From assembly GCA_023898405.1 (NCBI GenBank), contig CP060221.1, forward strand, positions 1,116,001-1,180,000: a stretch of DNA of 64,000 bases, in the 5' to 3' direction. Of the stretch, positions 8,553 to 18,100 are shown piece by piece. Numbering within the stretch: the first letter of the stretch is position 1; each line of letters starts with the position of its first letter. Both the position numbers and the translations under genes were made by a program. The notes beneath the pieces are model-generated. The model made no database searches. It was not told where the DNA came from and saw only the letters and a list, made by a program, of their open reading frames with translations. Source of the stretch: Myxococcales bacterium (GTDB lineage: Bacteria > Myxococcota > UBA727 > JABDBI01).

Positions 8553-8737
8553 TCACCGACCCTCTAAAATTTCTTCTTCCCACACGGGACTTAGAGTGAA
8601 CGGTTCAGGATCTACATGGGGAAAACTAATATCAAAGCGAATTTCTTCGAACAATAAGATAACAGTGACACTCCAAAAAAGAATCAATATCTAGTTCCTT
8701 CAAGAAGGGAGTAAGGCGTTCATCAATTTCTGCACTT
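8553..8737 (-). pseudogene. Frameshifted remnant of a small coding sequence
   Basis: Between the MazG-like gene and the next gene the minus strand reads as coherent protein in two frames. AEIDERLTPFLKELDID comes first; after a run of six T residues, the frame ending HVDPEPFTLSPVWEEEIL and TGA 8553-8555 continues it. Removing one T would join them into about 60 residues. No start codon is visible. It could be a decayed gene, a slippage site or a sequencing error; family not recognised. Confidence 0.35.
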
Positions 8738-8738
8738 T

Positions 8739-9134
8739 TTACTCAAAAATTTCTGGGTATTTTTGCGGGTCGGCCAAGCAATATTTTTCACCGAAACTGC
8801 CCTCAGGATGAAGGGTACTTTCAACATAAATTCGATCTGAAAATCCGCCACGTTTAGATTTTTTATTATTTTTGGCTGTAATAATATCATCCATTGAAAT
8901 TTCATATGCCTCTGCCATGGCCTCAATTACCTCCATAACATCCGCCAGCTCTTCAACTATCTGCTCCAAAGAACTTGCCGATACCACTTCTTTACTTTCT
9001 TCCAGCAGTTTTTCTTTTAAGCATTGTTGAAATTCTTTTTGCTCAAGCTTTCTCCAATTAACTCGCGATCCTTGAGATTCTAGTAAAGCCATTGCTTTAT
9101 CACGCCACAATTTATTTTGTTTGAATTGACGCAC
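8739..9134 (-). CDS. MazG-like nucleoside triphosphate pyrophosphohydrolase (COG4997 type)
   Basis: Predicted house-cleaning enzyme that hydrolyses non-canonical NTPs to NMP and pyrophosphate. It shows NKLWRDK at the N-terminus (family NKLVRDK) and the metal-binding pattern EESKE followed by EELADVMEVIEA, the EExxE...ExxD signature of all-alpha NTP pyrophosphatases, then KRGGFSDRI. The length of 131 residues is slightly longer than the usual ~105, with an extra C-terminal 30 residues. GTG start with AAGGA 6 nt upstream. It lies downstream of gyrB's terminator. Confidence 0.8.
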   Translation of the reverse strand: MRQFKQNKLWRDKAMALLESQGSRVNWRKLEQKEFQQCLKEKLLEESKEVVSASSLEQIVEELADVMEVIEAMAEAYEISMDDIITAKNNKKSKRGGFSDRIYVESTLHPEGSFGEKYCLADPQKYPEIFE

Positions 9135-9191
9135 AGCTTATCCTTCGGTCTTGCTAAAAATGCAGCGATAAAAAACTCGTCTGATTAACTT

Positions 9192-9214
9192 AACCCCCTC
9201 ATTGCGAGGGGGTT
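9192..9214 (-). terminator. Terminator of gyrB
   Basis: A perfect 9-bp stem (AACCCCCTC / GAGGGGGTT) with a 5-nt loop, 26 nt downstream of the gyrB stop. The T-run on the minus strand is short, but the stem is very GC-rich. Confidence 0.75.
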
Positions 9215-9239
9215 GTAGATAAAATTTCTCAATTTGACT

Positions 9240-11702
9240 CTAAATATCAATCTCGAAATTATCCAAAGCAACTTCTTCTATGAATTCGCGCCGAGGCTCT
9301 ACTTCGTCTCCCATCAAGTCAGCAAAAGCCTGATCTGCTTCCACCACATCTTCGATATTTACCTGCAACAAAGTCCGAGCGTTAGGATCCATAGTGGTTT
9401 CCCACAACTGCGTAGGATTCATCTCTCCAAGACCTTTATATCGCTGTATGGTATGCCCCTTTCTGGAAGACATCTCGATATGCTCAGCAAAATCATCAAA
9501 ATTATCAAAACTATGTTCAGAACCACCGCGAATAATCACAAAAGGCGCTTCTCCAAGAGATTTAGCAAGGGAGAAATTCTTAATCAAATCCCGGTAGTCT
9601 GGGCCCATAAGAAAGGTAGAAGCTACTTTAGTTATCAAAGGTGAACCATCGCGCTGCGATTTAATCAAAAAATATTTCTCGGTATCATTCTCAACTTTTT
9701 CAACTGAGATAGGCAAAGCAAGTGAATCCCTTTTACTAAGATAGCTTCGCACGTTTTCTTCGAGTACAGCAGGGTCAAGGGCTATTGGGTCACTAGTATC
9801 CATTCCCTCTGCCCTCACAAGAGCATCAAGAATCTCTTCATCGTATCTCTTTCTTAACTTATTAAGGCTTCGCTTATAGGTATAAAATGCAGTCAAGGCT
9901 GCTAAGGCTTGTTTTTCATCGACAGGTTGATTCGAAACAGTCACCATAGTTTGGTTCAAACTCTGCTCCAAAAGATATTTTTCCAACGCTTCATCATCTT
10001 TTACGTAGCTTTCTTTTTTACCTTTTTGCACTTTGTACAGCGGCGGCTGGGCAATATATAGATATCCACGTTCAACGAGCTCTCTCATCTGACGATAAAA
10101 GAAAGTAAGCAGCAACGTGCGAATGTGGCTTCCATCCACGTCCGCATCGGTCATTACAATAATTTTGTGATAGCGAACTTTTGAAGCATCAAATTCATCA
10201 GGCCCGATTCCGCACCCCAGCGCCGTAATAAGCGTTGTTATTTCTTGTGATGATAGCATCTTATCGAACCGAGCTTTTTCTACATTGAGAATTTTACCTC
10301 TCAAAGGCAAAATCGCTTGATACTTACGATCACGACCATTCTTCGCTGAACCACCGGCTGACTGTCCCTCAACAATGAAAAGCTCGGCTTGCTCTGGTGC
10401 TTTTTCTTGGCAATCAGCGAGTTTGCCTGGCAGACCCATCCCATCAAGCACACCCTTGCGACGAGTGAGCTCACGCGCCTTGCGGGCAGCTTCACGTGCG
10501 CGCGAAGCCTCTATAACTTTTTGGCATACTGCTTTTGCTTCGTTGGGATGCTCTTCCAACCATGCCGATAAATGTTCTGAAACTAATGATTCAACAACCG
10601 CTTTTACATCAGAAGAAACCAACTTGTCTTTGGTTTGAGAACTAAATTTGGGATCGGGAAGTTTTACACTTAATACAGCAGTAAGTCCTTCTCTAATATC
10701 TTCGCTTTTAACTCCACCCTTAGAAACCAATTTTTCAAATTGGCGATATATATAGGCCGTAACACTTCGGGTTAAACCTGCTCTAAATCCTGCTAGGTGC
10801 GTGCCACCATCATTATTTTTAATATTGTTGGTAAAACAATACATGCGCTCCTGATAAGTACCATTCCACTGCATAGCGATATCAACTTGGCACATTGCTC
10901 CTTGTGCCTGCTCGCCCATAAGCCGTTCTCCACTGATAAGCATAGGCTCTTTATGAAGAGGAGTGCTTGAGCGATTTAAATGCTGAACAAACTCGCAGAT
11001 GCCATTTTCAAAAAAGAAATTATGACTCTTGCTGCTTCGTTCATCCAAGATATTGATCTTAAGTCCTTTGTTTAGAAAAGCTTGTTCTCTTAGGCGGCCA
11101 GATAAAATATCAAAGTGAAAATCGATATTAGAAAAAATTTCTGGATCTGGTTTGAAACTAATTTTAGTGCCTGTTTTGGAAGTGGGGCTTACTTTTAAAA
11201 GGCCGCTTACGGGATCTCCACGGCTAAAATTCTGCTCGTATTGAAAACCATCACGACAAATCTCAAGTTTCAAATGCTCGCTAAGAGCATTGACAACACT
11301 TACTCCAACTCCGTGCAGTCCCCCGGATACCTTGTAAGAATTTTGATCGAACTTACCACCTGCATGAAGAACACACATAATCACTTCACACGCTGGACGA
11401 CCCGATTCATGCATCCCAACGGGAATACCCCGACCATTGTCAGAAATTGAAACCCACGAGTTTTCGTGAATCACCACATCCACTTGATCACAGTAGCCAG
11501 CTAATGCTTCATCGACAGCATTATCAACTACTTCATAAACCATGTGATGCAGACCAGAACCATCGTCAGTATCACCAATGTACATGCCTGGCCGCTTTCT
11601 TACAGCAGACAAACCTTCTAAAACTTTTATAGAAGACTCGTCATAGGCTGACGATCCAAGTTCTTTTTTCGAATCGGAAGATGAAGTCATTGTTTGCACC
11701 AC
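9240..11702 (-). CDS. gyrB: DNA gyrase subunit B
   Basis: ATPase subunit of gyrase, which introduces negative supercoils. In order: GHKL ATPase domain with VRKRPGMYIGD, DNGRGIP and GGLHGVGVSVVNALS; transducer domain; TOPRIM with EGQSAGGSAK and the metal motif DADVDGSHIRTLL; and the C-terminal IQRYKGLGEMNPTQLWETTMDP tail. 820 residues, typical of the E. coli-like (804) form. GTG 11702 has a weak AGAG upstream; ATG 11690 is an alternative start four residues in. It stands as its own unit with a terminator after it; dnaA, dnaN and recF are not adjacent in this window. Confidence 0.98.
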   Translation of the reverse strand: MVQTMTSSSDSKKELGSSAYDESSIKVLEGLSAVRKRPGMYIGDTDDGSGLHHMVYEVVDNAVDEALAGYCDQVDVVIHENSWVSISDNGRGIPVGMHESGRPACEVIMCVLHAGGKFDQNSYKVSGGLHGVGVSVVNALSEHLKLEICRDGFQYEQNFSRGDPVSGLLKVSPTSKTGTKISFKPDPEIFSNIDFHFDILSGRLREQAFLNKGLKINILDERSSKSHNFFFENGICEFVQHLNRSSTPLHKEPMLISGERLMGEQAQGAMCQVDIAMQWNGTYQERMYCFTNNIKNNDGGTHLAGFRAGLTRSVTAYIYRQFEKLVSKGGVKSEDIREGLTAVLSVKLPDPKFSSQTKDKLVSSDVKAVVESLVSEHLSAWLEEHPNEAKAVCQKVIEASRAREAARKARELTRRKGVLDGMGLPGKLADCQEKAPEQAELFIVEGQSAGGSAKNGRDRKYQAILPLRGKILNVEKARFDKMLSSQEITTLITALGCGIGPDEFDASKVRYHKIIVMTDADVDGSHIRTLLLTFFYRQMRELVERGYLYIAQPPLYKVQKGKKESYVKDDEALEKYLLEQSLNQTMVTVSNQPVDEKQALAALTAFYTYKRSLNKLRKRYDEEILDALVRAEGMDTSDPIALDPAVLEENVRSYLSKRDSLALPISVEKVENDTEKYFLIKSQRDGSPLITKVASTFLMGPDYRDLIKNFSLAKSLGEAPFVIIRGGSEHSFDNFDDFAEHIEMSSRKGHTIQRYKGLGEMNPTQLWETTMDPNARTLLQVNIEDVVEADQAFADLMGDEVEPRREFIEEVALDNFEIDI

Positions 11703-12074
11703 AGTAATTCTCTTATGTTCTTTTTATTAAAAATTTCTGCACAAGCGTAGCACGCATCAAATAAATGTCACAGGCCCCTGATTTGGAGGCAAATCATTTT
11801 TTGAAATTTCCTGCAGCCACCAATAAATTTTAAATAAATACTGATTAATAAATGTACAGCTTAGTGAAGTCTATCTACAACAGATTCCTTGTAAAGACAG
11901 CTGGGGATTCCCTTAAACAATCAAAGTTCCCAAAAATTGGATTTTGGGTGCTTGGCACAAAAGTATAAACGCAAATTTTCAACAAAAATTGCACAGTGTA
12001 TGACTGCCTAACATTTTGATTTATCGCTACTAGTCACCAGTAATCGACAATCTTAGAAATAACCTACTTCTATC
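11703..12074. other. Intergenic region upstream of gyrB
   Basis: About 370 bp with no supportable gene. It presumably holds the gyrB promoter; hairpins such as CCCAAAA/TTTTGGG (11929-11948) are weak and I find no convincing paired -35/-10 on the minus strand. Confidence 0.4.
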
Positions 12075-12082
12075 AAAATAAA

Positions 12083-12105
12083 AAACGACTCAAAATGAGT
12101 CGTTT
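12083..12105 (-). terminator. Terminator of the giant beta-helix/TSP3 gene
   Basis: A perfect 10-bp stem (AAACGACTCA / TGAGTCGTTT) with a 3-nt loop, followed on the minus strand by a run of T residues. It lies 23 nt downstream of the stop codon at 12128. Confidence 0.85.
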
Positions 12106-12127
12106 AAATAATCATGTTACTTCACTG

Positions 12128-15100
12128 CTAGTTTTTTCTAGGAGTCCTCACAAGCTTTCTCAAAACTCCCATCAAGATCAGCATCAAAAAGAATAAATTC
12201 GTGTTTTGGGATGATGAGTCTAACTGCGAACAACCTGAGCTGCTGGCTTGTTCACTCAACCCTTGATTATCCCCATACTCTTGAGCATTAAAGTCTGCAT
12301 CACAAGCGTTGCCTATTCCATTGTTATCCCAATCAGCCTGGCTCGGATTTGGAACTGTTAAACAATTATCCTTGGCATCAACTACACCATCAGAATCGCT
12401 GTCAAGCTCAATATTAGCGCTCGGGGCTTTATTGATAACATCCAAATTAGCAGGAGGTGGAACTCCAGGGCCCCCAAAACCGGGCGCGGGTGCTCCCCCA
12501 AAACCGGGTGGAGGAATCACAGGCGGAGGACCAACTACAACGATCTTGCGATCATTATCGCATACATCGCCTACACCATCATTGTCCCTATCTCTTTGAT
12601 CCGGATTATAGTAGGCAGGACAGTTATCTACGTCTCCACAAATACCGTCCCCATCAATATCATTGTTTTTATCGTTGGGGCAAGGATCGCAGACATTACC
12701 AAAAGCGTCTCCATCGTTGTTACTCTGATCAATATTAAAAACCCCTGGGCAGTTATCTTGAGGCGCACAAATACCATCCATATCGGCATCATTGGTGATA
12801 TCTAAAGGACATCTATCGCAAACATTACCAATTCGATCACCATCTGAATCTTTCTGCTCTGGATTATAGATAGTAGGGCAATTATCTATTTCACACTTCC
12901 GCGGCATTCCCACAGGCGCAATATTAGGATCTCCTGTTTTATCATAGTCGCTATCGGTACAAGCATCGCAAGCATCACCTATTCCATCCATGTCTGTATC
13001 TAACTGAGTGGGGTTAGGATATTCAGGACAATTATCAAAGTCATTTATGATTCCATCTTGATCAATATCCGCTTCACAGGCGTCACCTATCCCGTTTCCA
13101 TTTGAATCATATTGATCTGGATTGCCAACCCACCGGCAGTTATCTATTGGATCGCATACAAAATCCTCATCAGGATCCACACAAGGATCACAGGCATCTG
13201 AAATACCATCGTTATCAACATCAATATTATCGTCAAACATTGCACATTGATCATTACTAGAGGGCTCTGCACAGTTATCTGTTGGGAATCCGATATCAGC
13301 AAATCCATCACTATCTGTATCAGTACAAGGATCGCACTCATCTCCTAAACCATCGCCGTCTGTGTCTACTTGCGATGCGTTGTCAGTGATGGGACAGTTG
13401 TCTTGATCATTGGGCACACCGTCCATGTCTGCATCTTCGTTATAGCCGTCGCAAGCATCGCCTACCCCATCATTGTCTGTATCGAACTGCAAAGGATTAG
13501 CAACAAATGGGCAGTTATCATCTATGTTAAGGACACCATCTTCATCGGCATCGATACTACATAAGTTCAAACTATCATTAAGACAAGGATCACATACATC
13601 TCCCATGCCATCCCCATCTTCATCAGCCTGATTTAGGTTCGGCTTGGCTATACAATTGTCAACAACATTCAAAACACCATCTTGATCCGTATCTGTGGCA
13701 CAGGTGTTGGTGGCATCATTTGGACAGGGATCACAAGCATCTCCCAATCCGTCGTTATCCACATCCAACTGATTAGGATTAACATTTACAATGCAGTTAT
13801 CTGCCACGTTCAAAATGCCATCTTGGTCTGTATCGGTTGCACAAGTATTGCTTGCATCATCAGGACAAGGATCACATACATCTCCCATACCGTCACCATC
13901 ACTATCTGCCTGATTGAGATTAGCTTTAGCAATACAGTTATCAACTACATTGAGCACTCCGTCTTGATCGGTATCAGTAGCACAAGTATTGGTATTATCG
14001 TTGGGACAAGGATCACATACGTCACCAATACCATCACTATCAGCGTCTTCCTGTCCAGGATTTGCCATAGCGATACAATTATCATCTACATTGAGCACTC
14101 CATCTTGATCTGTATCGCTTGCACAAGTGTTGGTCGCATCATCAGGACAGGGATCGCACACATCACCCATGCCATCTAAATCGCTGTCAGTCTGGGCTAG
14201 ATTTGATTTAGCAATACAGTTATCAATAACGTTTGGCACCGTATCGCCATCGCTATCGGTCGCGCAGGTATTGGTGGCATCATTCGGGCACGGATCGCAC
14301 GCATCACCAAAAATATCGCCATCGGCATTGGTCTGTGGAGCATTAGGCACTGCAATGCAGTTATCTGCCACATTCAAAATACCATCTTGATCCGTATCTG
14401 TGGCGCACGTATTGCTAGCATCGTTAGGACATGGGTCGCACACATCACCCATGCCATCACCGTCTGCATCAGTCTGATTGAGGTTGGGCTTGGCAATGCA
14501 GTTATCTGCCACATTCAAAATTCCATCCTGGTCAGCATCTGTGGCACAGGTATTGGTGGCATCATTTGGGCACGGATCGCACGCATCACCAAAAATATCG
14601 CCATCGGCATTGGTCTGTGGAGCATTAGGCACTGCTATACAGTTGTCGGCTACGTTTAAGATACCGTCTTGGTCAGTATCATCAGCGCAGGTATTGGTGG
14701 CATCGTTAGGACAGGGATCGCACGCATCGCCCATGCCATCTAAATCGCTGTCAGTTTGGGCTAGATTTGATTTAGCAATACAGTTATCAATAACGTTTGG
14801 CACCGTATCGCCATCGCTATCGGTCGCGCAAGTGTTAGTGGCATCATTCGGGCACGGATCGCACGCATCACCAAAAATATCGCCATCGGCATTAGTTTGA
14901 GATGGATTAGCCACTGCAATGCAGTTATCTGCCACATTCAAAATACCATCTTGATCCGTATCTGTGGCGCACGTATTGCTAGCATCGTTAGGACATGGGT
15001 CGCACACATCACCCATGCCATCACCGTCTGCATCAGTCTGATTGAGGTTGGGCTTGGCAATGCAGTTATCTGCCACATTCAAAATTCCATCCTGGTCAGC

Positions 15101-18100
15101 ATCTGTGGCACAGGTATTGGTGGCATCATTTGGGCACGGATCGCACGCATCACCAAAAATATCGCCATCGGCATTGGTCTGTGGAGCATTAGGCACTGCT
15201 ATACAGTTGTCGGCTACGTTTAAGATACCGTCTTGGTCAGTATCATCAGCGCAGGTATTGGTGGCATCATCAGGACAGGGATCGCACACATCGCCCATGC
15301 CATCTAAATCGCTGTCAGTCTGGGCTAGATTTGATTTAGCAATACAGTTATCAATAACGTTTGGCACCGTATCGCCATCGCTATCGGTCGCGCAAGTGTT
15401 AGTGGCATCATTCGGGCACGGATCGCACGCATCACCAAAAATATCGCCATCGGCATTAGTTTGAGATGGATTAGCCACTGCAATGCAGTTATCTGCCACA
15501 TTCAAAATACCATCTTGATCCGTATCTGTGGCGCAGGTATTGCTAGCATCGTTAGGACAGGGATCGCATACATCACCCATGCCATCACCGTCTGCATCAG
15601 TCTGATTGAGGTTGGGCTTGGCAATGCAGTTATCTACACTATTGGGCACACCATCCTGGTCAGCATCTGTGGCACAGGTGTTGGTGGCATCATTTGGGCA
15701 CGGATCGCACGCATCACCAAAAATATCGCCATCGGCATTGGTCTGTGGAGCATTAGGCACTGCTATACAGTTGTCGGCTACGTTTAAGATACCGTCTTGG
15801 TCAGTATCATCAGCGCAGGTATTGGTGGCATCGTTAGGACAGGGATCGCACACATCACCCATGCCATCTAAATCGCTGTCAGTTTGGGCTAGATTTGATT
15901 TAGCAATACAGTTATCAATAACGTTTGGCACCGTATCGCCATCGCTATCGGTCGCGCAGGTATTGGTGGCATCATTCGGGCACGGATCGCACGCATCACC
16001 AAAAATATCGCCATCGGCATTAGTTTGAGATGGATTAGCCACTGCAATGCAGTTATCTGCCACATTCAAAATACCATCTTGATCCGTATCTGTGGCGCAC
16101 GTATTGCTAGCATCGTTAGGACATGGGTCGCACACATCACCCATGCCATCACCGTCTGCATCAGTCTGATTGAGGTTGGGCTTGGCAATGCAGTTATCTG
16201 CCACATTCAAAATTCCATCCTGGTCAGCATCTGTGGCACAGGTATTGGTGGCATCATTTGGGCACGGATCGCACGCATCACCAAAAATATCGCCATCGGC
16301 ATTGGTCTGTGGAGCATTAGGCACTGCTATACAGTTGTCGGCTACGTTTAAGATACCGTCTTGGTCAGTATCATCAGCGCAGGTATTGGTGGCATCATCA
16401 GGACAGGGATCGCACACATCGCCCATGCCATCTAAATCGCTGTCAGTCTGGGCTAGATTTGATTTAGCAATACAGTTATCAATAACGTTTGGCACCGTAT
16501 CGCCATCGCTATCGGTCGCGCAAGTGTTAGTGGCATCATTCGGGCACGGATCGCACGCATCACCAAAAATATCGCCATCGGCATTAGTTTGAGATGGATT
16601 AGCCACTGCAATGCAGTTATCTGCCACATTCAAAATACCATCTTGATCCGTATCTGTGGCGCAGGTATTGCTAGCATCGTTAGGACAGGGATCGCATACA
16701 TCACCCATGCCATCACCGTCTGCATCAGTCTGATTGAGGTTGGGCTTGGCAATGCAGTTATCTACACTATTCACAATTCCATCCTGGTCAGCATCTGTGG
16801 CACAGGTGTTGGTGGCATCATTTGGGCACGGATCGCACGCATCACCAAAAATATCGCCATCGGCATTGGTCTGTGGAGCATTAGGCACTGCTATACAGTT
16901 GTCGGCTACGTTTAAGATACCGTCTTGGTCAGTATCATCAGCGCAGGTATTGGTGGCATCGTTAGGACAGGGATCGCACACATCACCCATGCCATCTAAA
17001 TCGCTGTCAGTCTGGGCTAGATTTGATTTAGCAATACAGTTATCAATAACGTTTGGCACCGTATCGCCATCGCTATCGGTCGCGCAAGTGTTAGTGGCAT
17101 CATTCGGGCACGGATCGCACGCATCACCAAAAATATCGCCATCGGCATTAGTTTGAGATGGATTAGCCACTGCAATGCAGTTATCTGCCACATTCAAAAT
17201 ACCATCTTGATCCGTATCTGTGGCGCACGTATTGCTAGCATCGTTAGGACATGGGTCGCACACATCACCCATGCCATCACCGTCTGCATCAGTCTGATTG
17301 AGGTTGGGCTTGGCAATGCAGTTATCTGCCACATTCAAAATTCCATCCTGGTCAGCATCTGTGGCACAGGTATTGGTGGCATCATTTGGGCACGGATCGC
17401 ACGCATCACCAAAAATATCGCCATCGGCATTGGTCTGTGGAGCATTAGGCACTGCTATACAGTTGTCGGCTACGTTTAAGATACCGTCTTGGTCAGTATC
17501 ATCAGCGCAGATATTGGTGGCATCGTTAGGACAGGGATCGCACGCATCGCCCATGCCATCTAAATCGCTGTCAGTCTGGGCTAGATTAGGCTTAGCGATA
17601 CAGTTATCGGAAGTATTTGGCACTCCATCCATATCGCTGTCTTCGCCACAAGTATTGGTAGCATCGTTGTAGCACGGATCACATAGATCACCTATTCCGT
17701 CTAAGTCGGTGTCGGTTTGAGCAGGATTAGACACCAAGGGGCAATTATCATTAGCGCATATTTGATTAGGTGAAACTTGATCGGCTGCGCCATCCCCATC
17801 CTGATCCACGCAGGGATCACAGACAATTCCAACACCGTCAAAATCTACATCTGTTTGATCGTAATTAGCTACAGCAGGGCAATTATCGCAAACATCTCCG
17901 ATATAATCTCCGTCAGCATCTATCTGCCCTGGATTAGCCACAACTATGCAATTATCGCAGGCATCGCCAACTCCATCTCCATCGGTATCTGTTTGCAGGG
18001 GATCTGGCACTAGAGGGCAAACATCACAAGCATCACCAACGCCATCTCCGTCGGTATCTGTTTGCAAAGGATCCGCCACTGTTGGACAAATATCGCAGGC

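Noticed and set aside
14115..17590. Possible CRISPR array, from the regular repeated DNA
   Set aside because: Repeats are contiguous coding units in one open frame, with no unique spacers and no cas genes.
13682..17672. Long plus-strand open frames recurring every 564 bp opposite the TSP3 gene (108 and 140 codons each)
   Set aside because: They are antisense shadows of the repetitive coding sequence. Their spacing equals the repeat period, and none has a ribosome binding site or recognisable domain.
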